DNA from: Nitrosomonas ureae
GTDB lineage: Bacteria; Pseudomonadota; Gammaproteobacteria; Burkholderiales; Nitrosomonadaceae
DNA: 64,000 bases
Direction: 5' to 3'
Assembly (NCBI RefSeq): GCF_900206265.1
Contig: NZ_LT907782.1
Coordinates: 1,736,001 to 1,800,000 of the forward strand
Shown here: positions 1 to 9,154 of the stretch, piece by piece
How positions within the stretch are numbered: the first letter of the stretch is position 1
How the letters are laid out: each line of letters opens with the position of its first letter
Program-made: the position numbers and the translations under genes
Notes under the pieces: model-generated
The model's database searches: none
Seen by the model: only the letters and a program-made list of their open reading frames with translations
Told to the model about the DNA's origin: nothing

Positions 1-616
1 GTTCCACAATCACCGCAGCGATTTCTTTTCCCCATTGGTTAAATGCAGCTTCGATGCCTGCAATATCGTTATAGTCCAGAACGATCGTATGACCGGCAGT
101 TTCCGCCGGTACCCCGGCAGAACTAGGATTACCGAAGGTCAATGCACCGGAGCCCGCCTTCACCAACAAGGAATCATCATGACCATGGTAGCATCCTTCA
201 AATTTAATGATCTTACTCCTGCCGGTAAAGCCCCGCGCCAAGCGAATTACACTCATGCCCGCTTCAGTGCCGGAACTCACCAGCCGCACCTGCTCGATGG
301 ACGGAATCAATTGACAAATCAGTTGCGCAATTTCCAGTTCGGCCTCGGTAGGTGCACCAAATGTTAATCCATTCTGTGCGGCATTCTGAACCGCCTTCAC
401 GACCTCGGGATGCGCATGGCCCAAAATCAAAGGCCCCCATGAACCGACATAATCGATATATGATTTACCGTCCGCATCCCAAAAATACGCACCTTCGCCA
501 CGTTGAAAAAAAACCGGCTCACCACCCACCGATTTAAACGCACGGACCGGGGAATTTACGCCGCCAGGAATATATTGCTGAGATTGTTCGAACAATAGAT
601 GATTACGTGAAGTCAT
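1..616 (-). CDS. hemL: glutamate-1-semialdehyde 2,1-aminomutase, N-terminal part (cut by window edge)
   Basis: This enzyme makes 5-aminolevulinate from glutamate-1-semialdehyde in the C5 route to tetrapyrroles, using PLP. The frame is open from an ATG at 616 to the window edge, about 205 residues of a family usually near 425. It starts [20 protein letters not shown], the typical HemL N-terminus, and contains [25 protein letters not shown] and the CYHGHDD segment. The phosphate-binding stretch reads SSGTEAGMS, where most homologues have SSGTEATMS. The catalytic PLP lysine lies outside the window. The gene follows thiD and thiE on the same strand with about 55 bases between thiE and hemL, an order common in betaproteobacteria. 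Identity is secure; completeness cannot be judged. Confidence 0.95.
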   Translation of the reverse strand, partial: MTSRNHLLFEQSQQYIPGGVNSPVRAFKSVGGEPVFFQRGEGAYFWDADGKSYIDYVGSWGPLILGHAHPEVVKAVQNAAQNGLTFGAPTEAELEIAQLICQLIPSIEQVRLVSSGTEAGMSVIRLARGFTGRSKIIKFEGCYHGHDDSLLVKAGSGALTFGNPSSAGVPAETAGHTIVLDYNDIAGIEAAFNQWGKEIAAVIVE

Positions 617-671
617 TTAATTACTCATAAAAAAATTGATAAAGATAAAAAATAACCCGGATTAAAATACA

Positions 672-1304
672 TTACAAATTTCCTGCAAATAATTGCGCGT
701 ACGCTGCCGCTCTTCCCCTAACATCTCCGGCCTGAAACAAATTACTGCAAACGGCTATGGCATCACAACCGTTATGAATAACCATTGCAGCATTAGTCAG
801 TTGAATTCCGCCAATCCCGACAATTGGTATTGTTAATATTTGCCTCGCTTGATTGATCAGACGGATTGAAACCGGTGTTGCTTCCGGTTTGGTCACTGAG
901 GGGAAAAAAGCCCCAAAAGCGACATAATCTGCGCCTTGTTTTTCAGCCTCAATCGCCAGGTCCAGATTGTTATAACACGACGCCCCAACAATCTTGTCTT
1001 GCCGCAAAAATTTTCTCGCATCGGATATCGAACTATCATTCCGCCCCACATGCACCCCATCCGCATCAATCTCTATTGCAAGATCAATATCATCGTTGAT
1101 AATTAGAGGTATGGCATGCTTTTTGCACAACTGCAACAGCAAACCGGCTTGTTTTTTGCGCAACAAATTATCTACGGATTTATTACGATATTGAATACAC
1201 TGCGCCCCTCCCACCAGTGCTTGCTGCGTCTTGTCCAGCAGTTCACCGGTATTATTCGAATCCGGCGTTATCGCATATAACCCTTTAATTTTATGATTTC
1301 TCAA
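672..1304 (-). CDS. thiE: thiamine-phosphate synthase
   Basis: ThiE couples HMP-pyrophosphate with thiazole phosphate to give thiamine phosphate. The 210-residue product has the family TIM-barrel marks: GLYAITPD at the N-terminus, QYRNKS, the ADGVHVGRND segment, GADYVAFGAFFPS and the phosphate-binding PIVGIGGI near residue 160. The only sensible start is a TTG at 1304, which lies inside the end of thiD, so the two overlap by 14 bases and are probably translationally coupled. Length is normal for the family. It sits between thiD and hemL in one minus-strand unit. Confidence 0.95.
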   Translation of the reverse strand: MRNHKIKGLYAITPDSNNTGELLDKTQQALVGGAQCIQYRNKSVDNLLRKKQAGLLLQLCKKHAIPLIINDDIDLAIEIDADGVHVGRNDSSISDARKFLRQDKIVGASCYNNLDLAIEAEKQGADYVAFGAFFPSVTKPEATPVSIRLINQARQILTIPIVGIGGIQLTNAAMVIHNGCDAIAVCSNLFQAGDVRGRAAAYAQLFAGNL

Positions 1305-2148
1305 CGGTCATATCGCCATTCTCGTCTTCGCATTCTTCAATATCCCTGGCCCAGAACAGCCGGTTGGGAATATATTGTCCCATGCCGGGGCGGAATCCGT
1401 CTTGCAATGTATGCCAGGTATAATCCTGCGCTTCCAAGACGCTTTCGCTTATTGATAAACCGTTGGCTAATGATGCTGCGATTGCCGATGCCAGTGTACA
1501 ACCCGAACCATGATAAGTATGCTCAAGCCGCTCCCATTCATCTGATCGCACGATACCTTCAGCATTAAACAAGGTATTTTTCACCTGCGCTGTATTTTCG
1601 TGCGTGCCCGTTATCAATACATATTCGCATCCCATATCCAATAATCGATGGGCGCAAACGCTCAAATCCAGCCTGCTTTCACTGCTGTCCCCATCCAGTT
1701 GGGCAAGATGCCTTGCTTCCAAGCTATTGGGTGTTAATATCGTCACCTGCGGCAACAACAATTCACGCATCGCATCAATCATTTCCTCGTTCGCAAGTTC
1801 ATCTCCGCGCCCGGAAGTCAATACAGGATCCATCACTAAAGGGATATGCGGATAATCGGAAATTACCTCCGCGATAGCAGCAATAATTTCAACGCTACCC
1901 AGCAAACCAATCTTAAACACATGCACCGGCATATCTTCCAGAACGGCGCGCGCTTGATCCGCAATCCATTCGGAATCCAGCGGCATAACCTCATCTACAC
2001 CTGTTGTATCCTGGACAGTGATAGCCGTCATGACAGATAAAGGATGACAGCTCAAACTGGCGATAGTCAGTATATCCGCCTGCAGGCCTGCTCCACCACT
2101 GGGGTCATTTGCAGCAAAAGAAAGTACGATTGGGGGTGGCTGTAACAT
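1291..2148 (-). CDS. thiD: hydroxymethylpyrimidine / phosphomethylpyrimidine kinase
   Basis: ThiD phosphorylates HMP and HMP-phosphate, supplying the pyrimidine half of thiamine to ThiE. The 285-residue protein belongs to the ribokinase-like superfamily: the substrate-binding GGAGLQADI lies near residue 18, MDPVLTSGRGDEL in the middle, and the anion-hole and catalytic-base motif GSGCTLASAIAA near residue 215. The ATG start at 2148 is 52 bases from the divergent rubredoxin gene, so the promoters of both must lie in that short gap. It is the first gene of thiD-thiE-hemL. The C-terminal tail after residue 260 (acidic, ECEDENGD) is a little longer than the minimal family length. Confidence 0.95.
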   Translation of the reverse strand: MLQPPPIVLSFAANDPSGGAGLQADILTIASLSCHPLSVMTAITVQDTTGVDEVMPLDSEWIADQARAVLEDMPVHVFKIGLLGSVEIIAAIAEVISDYPHIPLVMDPVLTSGRGDELANEEMIDAMRELLLPQVTILTPNSLEARHLAQLDGDSSESRLDLSVCAHRLLDMGCEYVLITGTHENTAQVKNTLFNAEGIVRSDEWERLEHTYHGSGCTLASAIAASLANGLSISESVLEAQDYTWHTLQDGFRPGMGQYIPNRLFWARDIEECEDENGDMTVEKS

Positions 2149-2200
2149 GCATTAATACCGTAAAATATTATTTTAACCTAAAAGGACACTGCTATCTATC

Positions 2201-2389
2201 ATGCCTACCGAAGAGAATCATCAATATAATCGTTATATGTGTTTAATTTGCGGCTACATCTATGATGAAGCCTTAGGATCTCCGGATGAAGGTATTGCAC
2301 CCGGCACGCGCTGGGAAGATGTGCCGATCAATTGGACGTGCCCGGAATGTGGCGCACGTAAAGAAGATTTTGAAATGGTAAAAATTTAA
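2201..2389 (+). CDS. rubredoxin
   Basis: A 62-residue small iron protein that carries single electrons through one Fe(SCys)4 centre. Both knuckles are present: CLICGYIYDE near residue 15 and CPECGARK near residue 48, separated by the usual acidic loop with GIAPGT. An AAAGGA ribosome site precedes the ATG by a suitable distance. The N-terminus is slightly longer than minimal rubredoxins. It is divergent from thiD and its stop codon directly abuts the gloA start, so the two plus-strand genes are co-transcribed. The electron partner is not indicated by the neighbourhood. Confidence 0.95.
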   Translation: MPTEENHQYNRYMCLICGYIYDEALGSPDEGIAPGTRWEDVPINWTCPECGARKEDFEMVKI

Positions 2390-2785
2390 ATGCGTATTCT
2401 GCATACTATGCTTCGCGTTGGAAATCTCGAAAAATCACTTGCGTTTTATACGCAAGTTTTAGGGATGAAGGTATTACGCCGCAAAGACTACCCGGATGGC
2501 AAATTTACCCTTGCTTTTGTAGGTTACCAGGATGAAGCTAGCGGTACCGTATTGGAACTGACGCATAATTGGGATACCTCTTCGTACAATTTAGGAGAAG
2601 GTTTTGGCCACATCGCCATTGAAGTTGACGATGCTTATCAAGCCTGTGAAAGTACCAGGAAAATGGGTGGCAAAGTTACGCGTGAAGCGGGGCCAATGAA
2701 ACATGGAACAACAATCATTGCATTTATTGAAGATCCCGATGGCTACAAAATAGAATTTATTCAAAAAAAACACCCTGATCAATAA
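2390..2785 (+). CDS. gloA: lactoylglutathione lyase (glyoxalase I)
   Basis: Glyoxalase I isomerises the methylglyoxal-glutathione hemithioacetal to S-lactoylglutathione. At 131 residues it has the length of the Ni-dependent bacterial enzyme, and the two vicinal-oxygen-chelate halves are clear. The N-terminal [20 protein letters not shown] supplies the first metal histidine, [13 protein letters not shown] the first glutamate, [11 protein letters not shown] the second histidine, and [10 protein letters not shown] the final glutamate. It begins at the base after the rubredoxin stop codon, with no gap. It is convergent with the RsmI-like gene. Confidence 0.95.
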   Translation: MRILHTMLRVGNLEKSLAFYTQVLGMKVLRRKDYPDGKFTLAFVGYQDEASGTVLELTHNWDTSSYNLGEGFGHIAIEVDDAYQACESTRKMGGKVTREAGPMKHGTTIIAFIEDPDGYKIEFIQKKHPDQ

Positions 2786-2823
2786 TCACTCAGATCAGTG
2801 GATAACATTCCTATTAAAATCAG

Positions 2824-3528
2824 TTATCCCTGCAATAAAAAAATCGCCGGTATTTTATTGACATCTGGTAAAGCACGCCGCCACTCTTTGATCGATTTGG
2901 TTGCAATCCTCTCACGGGAAGAGGTCAGATCGGTTGCAACGCACAAATCGGTATTGTCATTGCACACTTTGACGAGTTGCTCGAGCAGTTTCTGGTTACG
3001 ATAGGGGGTTTCAATGAAAATCTGCGTTTGCTTCAGATGGATCGATATTCTTTCCAGCTCGGCTATTTTACTTGTTCTGGCTGCGCCCTCAATTGGCAAA
3101 TAGCCATGAAAGGCAAATCGCTGCCCGTTTAATCCTGATGCCATCAACGCCAGCAAAATGGAGGATGGCCCAACCAAAGGCACGACAGAAATATTATTTT
3201 TATGCGCCAGCCTGACCAGACCGGCTCCGGGATCCGCCACGGCCGGGCAGCCCGCTTCGGATAACAAGCCCACATCATGTCCAGCTAATAATGGATCCAG
3301 CAAAGCTAAAAAATCTTTTGCTTGCGTGTGCTCATTCAGAATCTGGATATTCAATTCCTGCAAAGGGCATGTGCAATCCAGCTGTTTCAGAAATTGCCTC
3401 GCCGTTTTAGGATGCTCAACAATAAAATGAGAAATTTCAGCCACACATTGTTGCACCGACGCAGGCAGCGCCCAAGCGATATCGGCATGACTGATTGGCG
3501 CAGGAACCAGATAGAGCTTACCGGTCAT
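2824..3528 (-). CDS. RsmI-like SAM-dependent methyltransferase (tetrapyrrole methylase fold)
   Basis: This 234-residue protein has the N-terminal motif GKLYLVPAPI and the SAM-site stretch LLSEAGCPAVADPGAGLVRLA, which parallels the SDAGTPLISDPG region of RsmI (16S rRNA C1402 2'-O-methyltransferase). It is about 50 residues shorter than canonical RsmI and lacks its C-terminal extension. It therefore fits the shorter paralogue found in many proteobacteria rather than RsmI itself. FIETPYRNQKLLEQL matches the conserved segment after the SAM motif. The fold is secure; the substrate is unknown. ATG at 3528; apaG lies upstream on the same strand. Confidence 0.75.
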   Translation of the reverse strand: MTGKLYLVPAPISHADIAWALPASVQQCVAEISHFIVEHPKTARQFLKQLDCTCPLQELNIQILNEHTQAKDFLALLDPLLAGHDVGLLSEAGCPAVADPGAGLVRLAHKNNISVVPLVGPSSILLALMASGLNGQRFAFHGYLPIEGAARTSKIAELERISIHLKQTQIFIETPYRNQKLLEQLVKVCNDNTDLCVATDLTSSRERIATKSIKEWRRALPDVNKIPAIFLLQG

Positions 3529-3585
3529 TAAAATGTTAAAGGCTTAAAACATCACACATGCACCAGGATCTTAAAATCAGACACA

Positions 3586-3969
3586 CTAATGCAGTGTTCT
3601 GGGAACACTCAAGATAAACTCCGGTATGGCCACATCAAAATGAAAACCATCTTCAGCCGCCATCTGATAGCTACCTTTCATTGATCCAACCGACGTAGAA
3701 ATCACTGTCCCACTAGTATATTCAAAACTATCTCCCGGCTTGAGCAACGGCTGTTCGCCCACAACGCCCAATCCGCGTACTTCCTGAATCGTGCCATCAC
3801 CGTTATCGATAATCCAATGCCTGCTGATGAGTTGGGTCGCAACCGTCCCGTTATTTGCAATCGTAATGGTATATGCAAACACATGCCTTTCCGATTCCTC
3901 ATCCGATTGATCGGGCAGATATACGGTACGAACACTGACTTCGATTTCATACTTCTTCTCTTCGATCAT
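3586..3969 (-). CDS. apaG: ApaG/DUF525 protein
   Basis: A 127-residue protein of the ApaG family, an immunoglobulin-like beta-sandwich fold whose cellular role is unsettled (linked to Co2+ resistance and Mg2+ efflux in enterobacteria). The hallmark GLGVVGEQPLLKPGDSFEYT lies near residues 66-85, followed by SMKGSYQM; YTITIANNG is also typical. Length matches the family and the ATG at 3969 gives the standard N-terminus. It lies upstream of the RsmI-like gene on the minus strand, separated by 57 bases. The usual apaH or rsmA neighbours are absent. Confidence 0.92.
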   Translation of the reverse strand: MIEEKKYEIEVSVRTVYLPDQSDEESERHVFAYTITIANNGTVATQLISRHWIIDNGDGTIQEVRGLGVVGEQPLLKPGDSFEYTSGTVISTSVGSMKGSYQMAAEDGFHFDVAIPEFILSVPRTLH

Positions 3970-4095
3970 CTTTTCGTTCCAAACTGTTGTACGTTCTTAG
4001 CGGTAGTGTACCAAGAAATAGTCTCAATATTGACAATCATTGCTATTCAGCTTATTGCAAATAAGTATAAAACATATCGGTCGCAAATTTAAAAT

Positions 4096-4578
4096 TCAGA
4101 TCCACGGTACATTTTCAACTTCTCCCATTCGATTAAGCTTCAATCTATTTCCATAAGCACCCTCATAATTACAAATAGCAAGAATTCCCATTTCCAAATA
4201 CCACAAACCTAAATTCCAAGCATCGAAGTAAGCAGAGTCAAGCTGATCACGTTTCTTATGTTCCGGGTGAATTAGAGAATTCCTTATTTCTGTTAAAGCA
4301 TGGGGGGCATCGATCCATTTCATTCCCTGACTCCGGGCAAGATCTCCAAGAGTGGAAGTTTCTGGCGGAATATTCAATGGAATTCTCAGAGAAGAGAATA
4401 GTAACCGAAACTTATCGGATGCCCAGAGATTCTTAAATCCATCTCCAGTTACAAGATGTTTAACTTTTACTGCATATTCATAGGAAAGACGTTCGATAGC
4501 TGCTTGGGTTAGGATGATTCCGGCACCAATACCGCGCGATGAAAAATTTGCGTTTAATTGGATTACACCACCCAGCCT
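4096..4578 (-). pseudogene. 5'-truncated remnant of a larger unknown gene
   Basis: On the minus strand the frame stays open for 160 codons from just after a TAG at 4579-4581 down to the stop at 4096-4098. There is no ATG in the upstream half; the first usable start is a TTG at 4377, which would give only 93 residues. The upstream codons still read like protein (GIGAGIILTQAAIERLSYEY, then KNLWASDKFRLL). The C-terminal part has LTEIRNSLIHPEHKK, reminiscent of HEPN-type or abortive-infection-like hypothetical proteins with an RxxxxH-like element. I infer that the 5' part of a longer gene was lost by deletion. Function unknown. Confidence 0.55.
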
Positions 4579-4749
4579 CTAGCAAATGAAAGAAAATAAC
4601 ATAGTATCGTTAAGCATTCACTTGATCGTCTCTAAGATAAACAATCCGAAAGGATTATCAAAAAATTTATCCATTAACAATCACTCTTTTACGCGCAGTC
4701 TTACATTTGCGGTTAAAATAGCGGATTTGAATATTGAGAGGTCTTTTCC

Positions 4750-5427
4750 ATGTACCGTTTAGCACCCAGCATACTTTCCGCTAATTTCGCCAAATTGGGT
4801 CAGGAAGTCACCGATGTGATTGACTCAGGCGCGGATATCGTACATTTTGATGTAATGGACAACCATTATGTCCCCAATCTCACCATTGGCCCCCTCGTTT
4901 GCGAAGCTATTCGCCCGGTTACCGATGCCATTATCGATGTGCATCTGATGGTGCAACCGGTGGATCGAATTATTCCCGATTTTGCCAAGGCTGGCGCCAA
5001 TATCATTTCATTCCATCCGGAAGCCTCGAATCACATCGATCGCACCATCGGATTGATTAAAGAGCAAGGCTGCAAAGCAGGACTGGTGTTTAACCCGGCT
5101 ACGCCACTGCACTACCTGGATCATGTGCTCGACAAACTGGATTTGGTTTTGATCATGTCGGTCAATCCAGGGTTTGGCGGACAGACATTCATTCCCGAAG
5201 CGCTGAACAAGTTGCGTGCTGTCAGAAAACGTATCGACGCCAGTGGTAAAGACATTATGCTGGAAATTGACGGTGGCGTGAAAGTGGATAACATAGCTGA
5301 AATCGCTCGCGCCGGAGCCGATACTTTCGTCGCGGGCTCTGCGGTGTATCAGGCTGGCAAGGATGCCGACCCGCATCGATATGACAGCATCGTCGCCGCA
5401 TTCCGGGCTGAACTGGCAAAAGTTTAA
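4750..5427 (+). CDS. rpe: ribulose-phosphate 3-epimerase
   Basis: Rpe interconverts ribulose-5-phosphate and xylulose-5-phosphate, needed for the Calvin cycle and the pentose phosphate pathway. The 225-residue TIM barrel has [13 protein letters not shown] at the N-terminus, [12 protein letters not shown] with the metal ligands, DVHLMV, the [10 protein letters not shown] phosphate loop and the EIDGGV segment with the second aspartate. An AGAGG ribosome site lies about 8 bases before the ATG. It is followed by gph and trpE on the same strand, a classic proteobacterial cluster. In an autotroph Rpe and Gph would both serve carbon fixation; that is context, not something seen here. Confidence 0.97.
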   Translation: MYRLAPSILSANFAKLGQEVTDVIDSGADIVHFDVMDNHYVPNLTIGPLVCEAIRPVTDAIIDVHLMVQPVDRIIPDFAKAGANIISFHPEASNHIDRTIGLIKEQGCKAGLVFNPATPLHYLDHVLDKLDLVLIMSVNPGFGGQTFIPEALNKLRAVRKRIDASGKDIMLEIDGGVKVDNIAEIARAGADTFVAGSAVYQAGKDADPHRYDSIVAAFRAELAKV

Positions 5428-5466
5428 CCCGTCACAACTTTAATATATTGCTTTTCCACTATTCCA

Positions 5467-6192
5467 ATGAATCATAGCTCCTCTAGTCACACGGCTTCAG
5501 TTAACAAAACAGCATTCCCGATAGCGATCAAGGTCATCATGATCGATCTGGACGGCACGTTGCTCGACACCGCTGAAGACCTCGCCTTAGCCGCAAACCT
5601 GATGTTGAAGGATTTGGGCATGCCAGAACAATCGACAGCAACAATTCGCTCCTATATCGGTAAAGGCATACAAAAACTGGTCAAACGCACCTTGACCGGG
5701 CAATTGGATGCAGAACCCGATACTGCTTTGTTCGCCAAAGCACTGCCGATTTACGAGCAGCATTACGCCAACAATTTAAGCGTCAATACGCGTCCCTATG
5801 CTGGCGTGGTTGAGGGCATACAGGTCATGCAACAAGCGGGCTACAAATTGGCCTGCATCACCAACAAAGCTGAAGCATTTACCCTGCCACTGCTGCATGC
5901 CACAGAGCTATTTGACAAATTCGAGATTGTACTTTCGGGCGACAGTCTACCTAAGAAAAAGCCCGATCCGATGCCGCTCACTCATATTTGCAAATACTTC
6001 GATGCGCAACCGCATGAGGCACTGCTGATCGGCGATTCACTAAATGACGCTATCGCCGCCCGAGCGGCCGGTTGCCATGTATTCTGCGTACCGTATGGTT
6101 ACAACGAAGGGCGCGATGTGTACGAACTGGATTGCGATGCCATCGTCGATACCTTGCTGGATGCAACAAAATTGATTAAAAGTATCGCTTAG
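5467..6192 (+). CDS. gph: phosphoglycolate phosphatase
   Basis: Gph dephosphorylates 2-phosphoglycolate made by Rubisco oxygenation or DNA repair. The 241-residue HAD hydrolase has motif [12 protein letters not shown] near residue 25 (nucleophile and acid aspartates), motif II ITNKAE, motif III lysine in [10 protein letters not shown] and motif [11 protein letters not shown]. The first 24 residues are more extended than in most homologues, so a start closer to the motif-I ATG at 5539 is possible but would remove the first strand. It lies 39 bases after rpe and 8 bases before trpE, consistent with one operon. Confidence 0.95.
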   Translation: MNHSSSSHTASVNKTAFPIAIKVIMIDLDGTLLDTAEDLALAANLMLKDLGMPEQSTATIRSYIGKGIQKLVKRTLTGQLDAEPDTALFAKALPIYEQHYANNLSVNTRPYAGVVEGIQVMQQAGYKLACITNKAEAFTLPLLHATELFDKFEIVLSGDSLPKKKPDPMPLTHICKYFDAQPHEALLIGDSLNDAIAARAAGCHVFCVPYGYNEGRDVYELDCDAIVDTLLDATKLIKSIA

Positions 6193-6200
6193 CATCCCCC

Positions 6201-7673
6201 ATGACCGAGGCCGAATTCAATCTGCTCGCGCAGCAGGGATACAATCGCATTCCAATCGTTCTGGAAACTTACGCGGATCTTGATACCCCTTTATCGATTT
6301 ATCTGAAACTGGCCAACCAGCCTTACTCCTATTTATTGGAATCGGTGCAGGGCGGCGAACGCTTTGGCCGATTTTCGATCATCGGACTACCGGCAGCAAC
6401 GCGCATGGTCGTGCATGAAGACACCATCACCCTAATCAATCAGGGTGGATCGGAAACAGTCACGGTTGATGACACCCTGGCCTACATTGAGTCCTATCTG
6501 GCACAATTTAAAGCGGCTCCCTGCCCGGCCGGAAATTCCCGTTTCTGTGGCGGCTTGGCGGGCTATTTCTCATACGATACGGTGCGCTACATCGAGCATA
6601 AACTGAGAGGCCAGGCCAAATCGGATCGCTTGAATACCCCGGATATTTTGCTGCTATTGTCCGAAGAACTGGCCGTGGTAGACAATCTCTCCGGCAAACT
6701 CTATCTGATCGTGTATGTTGATCCGGCTCAGGAAAACGCTTATCAGACCGGACGTCAGCGGCTTAAAACCCTGCTGGAAAAATTACGTCAACCGGTAACG
6801 ATTCCAGACGAACAAGCTGTCGCTCCCGGCACAGCAGTTGCGGAATTTCCTGAAACCGCGTTCAAAGCCGCTGTCGAGCGGGCCAAACGCTATATTTTCG
6901 ATGGCGATATCATGCAAGTGGTGTTATCGCAACGCACCAGCAAACCCTATACTGCATCGCCACTGGCGCTTTATCGCGCGCTGCGCAGCCTCAATCCTTC
7001 GCCCTACATGTTCTTCTATCACTTTGATGATTTTCATGTAGTCGGCGCGTCGCCGGAAATACTGGTGCGTCTGGAAGGCGACACGGTCACCGTACGTCCG
7101 ATTGCCGGCACACGCCCCCGCGGCAAAACCCCCCAAGAGGATGCCGCACTGGCAACCGACCTGTTAGCCGATCCGAAAGAAATCGCCGAACACGTTATGC
7201 TGATGGATCTGGGCCGCAATGACATCGGTCGCGTGGCACAAACCGGAACCGTCAAAGTCACGGAAAAAATGCAAATCGAAAATTATTCCCATGTCATGCA
7301 CATCGTATCGAATGTCGAGGCCAAGCTAAAGCCGGAACTGAGCGCAATTGACGTACTGCGCGCCACTTTCCCGGCCGGCACAGTAAGCGGCGCACCCAAA
7401 GTGCGCGCGATGGAAATCATTGACGAACTGGAAGTCTCCAAACGCGGCGTGTACGCCGGAGCGGTTGGTTATCTTGGGTTTAACGGCGATATGGACTTAG
7501 CCATTGCGATTCGTACCGGCGTGATCAAGGACGGTCAACTGCACGTGCAAGCAGGCGCGGGCATCGTAGCTGATTCAATCCCTGAAAACGAATGGGTAGA
7601 AACACAGAATAAAGCCAAAGCCATTCTTCGTGCTGCGGAACTGGCCGAGAATGGGCTGGATAGTAAAATTTAA
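6201..7673 (+). CDS. trpE: anthranilate synthase component I
   Basis: TrpE converts chorismate to anthranilate, the first step of tryptophan synthesis, using ammonia from the TrpG glutaminase. The 490-residue protein has the N-terminal regulatory half with [15 protein letters not shown] (LLES is part of the tryptophan feedback site). The C-terminal chorismate-binding half carries [43 protein letters not shown] and [11 protein letters not shown]. It overlaps nothing and follows gph by 8 bases. The usual downstream trpG-trpD-trpC are not here; the next 2 kb is non-coding DNA and a broken PEP-CTERM gene. Confidence 0.97.
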   Translation: MTEAEFNLLAQQGYNRIPIVLETYADLDTPLSIYLKLANQPYSYLLESVQGGERFGRFSIIGLPAATRMVVHEDTITLINQGGSETVTVDDTLAYIESYLAQFKAAPCPAGNSRFCGGLAGYFSYDTVRYIEHKLRGQAKSDRLNTPDILLLLSEELAVVDNLSGKLYLIVYVDPAQENAYQTGRQRLKTLLEKLRQPVTIPDEQAVAPGTAVAEFPETAFKAAVERAKRYIFDGDIMQVVLSQRTSKPYTASPLALYRALRSLNPSPYMFFYHFDDFHVVGASPEILVRLEGDTVTVRPIAGTRPRGKTPQEDAALATDLLADPKEIAEHVMLMDLGRNDIGRVAQTGTVKVTEKMQIENYSHVMHIVSNVEAKLKPELSAIDVLRATFPAGTVSGAPKVRAMEIIDELEVSKRGVYAGAVGYLGFNGDMDLAIAIRTGVIKDGQLHVQAGAGIVADSIPENEWVETQNKAKAILRAAELAENGLDSKI

Positions 7674-7919
7674 AAAATGCCTATGCTCCGCCCTGGTGGA
7701 TCAAGTTCATCTCAATCAAAAATTAGTGCTATTCTTCTTTCTCAATCTACGATCTCGAAAAGAAACAAATTGTTCGTCATAAGAATATCCCCATCCAACG
7801 AACGAGTAGAGTTCTTCTTCGGAAGCACAAAGATTCCTAATTCTGATATTTTTTGTTTTTTTTCCACTCAGCAAAAATGAGAACTTCGACTTCCGTTATC
7901 TACAACATTCACATTTGAT
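7674..7919. other. intergenic region after trpE
   Basis: No convincing gene or terminator. On the minus strand a stretch of about 52 codons ending at 7716 is open and reads somewhat like protein (EEELYSFVGWGYSYDEQFVS), but it has no good start codon or ribosome site. It may be a gene remnant or chance. Confidence 0.4.
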
Positions 7920-9154
7920 TCACGTAGTCATGCCTTTTCTCCGGTGTACTACAAAACCCAACAAACCAAGACCTGCAAGCAGCATGACATAGGTTGAAGG
8001 TTCAGGTACCGGCGTTACCGGCACTAGCAACAACCCTCTTGGTCCATCAAGGGGATGACCAGCAGCAAATATTGTTCCAGTGCTAGATTCAGTTTCAAAT
8101 TTGACAATCTGATTGAGACCTTTGCACGGTGTCATGATCGGTACGAAAATAAGGCAAAAATTTGCGAAAAAGCAGAGTTTACACGAGGTAAATGAGCATT
8201 TTTCGCGAATTTTTAATGCAATTATCATGCCGCGTAGTAACCGTGCAAAGGTCTCTGATTATTAAAATAGCTAGCCACTAAAATATCACCATCTTTAGTA
8301 AATACCACATTATTGGGGCCGGATAACTCCTGATGAAATGATTTAACTAATTCTCCAGTAACAATATCATAAACAAGTAGTTGGCTACCGAAATAGTCGC
8401 TGACATACAGCATACCATCAGGTCCAAAGGTAACAGAACCTGCTGAAAACGCCTCTGGCGTCGATAAAGTACCTAACGACGCACCGGTCACACCATCAAA
8501 ACGATCAATGTGATCTTGAAACGATCCCACGTATAGATTGCCGTCAGGGCCCCAATCTAATCCCCAGTAACCTTCTCCTGAATGACCCGTGGCAAAGGCT
8601 TCCATCGATTCTCCAGTCTTTCCATCAAAGCGAAGTACCGTGGAGTTACTAGCATCGCCCACGTAGAGGTTCCCATCTGATCCGAAGGCCATAAAACCTA
8701 GGTGGGAGGTTGTCGAGGCTGTTCCAAATGTGCCAAGAAATTATTCCCCTGTCTCACTATCAAACTTCAACACACGCGGGTCCCTTGTGGGGAAAATTTC
8801 AGTGTAATTCGTGCTAACATACAACTCTCCGTCTGGACCAATGGTCATACCCATGGGAACATTCATATTTCCAGAACCGGCACTTACCAGAACATCGACA
8901 AAAGCACCTGTTTCTGCGTCATAACGAAGAATGTTTCGACCCTCGCGATCGCTGACCAATAAATACTCACTGGTTGCATACGCCGGAAAACCCAGCAGTA
9001 GCATAGCGAGCCCGGGGATCCACAACCACGCAATGTAATTTGTTGGAGCAAGACCCCATGCCTTCATGCGGGTTAACTTATTAGCAAAAACAGTAAAAGA
9101 GCTTAAAGAAGAGCCAAATAAAAAAATAATCAGAATATTTATACTTTTCAACAT
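7920..9154 (-). pseudogene. PEP-CTERM beta-propeller protein, disrupted by a stop codon and a MITE
   Basis: The frame starts at an ATG at 9154 with a strong GGAGAA ribosome site. It has an N-terminal hydrophobic stretch ending VFA, then a second one (residues about 40-60, ending AYA). After these come NHL/SMP-30-like propeller repeats of the form FDxxTGxx...GPDGxLYVS. The C-terminus has VPEPSTYVMLLAGLGLLGF followed by HRRKG, an exosortase sorting signal. Two lesions break it: an in-frame TAA at 8741-8743, and a 141-bp insertion at 8115-8255. Removing the insertion and one TGATT duplication restores the frame (SYFNNQIVKFETES). The intact product would be about 362 residues, secreted and probably processed by exosortase. 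It is now probably non-functional. Confidence 0.85.
8115..8255. mobile_element. 141-bp MITE with 16-bp terminal inverted repeats
   Basis: The ends are perfect 16-bp inverted repeats: GAGACCTTTGCACGGT at 8115-8130 and its complement at 8240-8255. TGATT is directly repeated on both sides (8110-8114 and 8256-8260) as a 5-bp target duplication. Inside is a second inverted repeat (AAAAATTTGCGAAAAA near 8156-8171 against TTTTTCGCGAATTTTT near 8199-8214, one mismatch), so the element is largely self-complementary. It encodes nothing. A nearly identical end is found at 22908. I infer a non-autonomous derivative of a DDE-transposase element, perhaps of the IS5 group; that family name is from memory of similar termini and is unverified. 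Confidence 0.88.

Noticed and set aside
7920-8228. Stand-alone 102-residue PEP-CTERM protein
   Set aside because: Its first 35 or so residues are translated from the MITE, not from a real gene start.
8225-8692. Separate hypothetical gene encoding a short propeller protein
   Set aside because: It is the middle piece of one gene: the same frame continues across the TAA at 8741 upstream, and into the PEP-CTERM tail once the MITE is removed.
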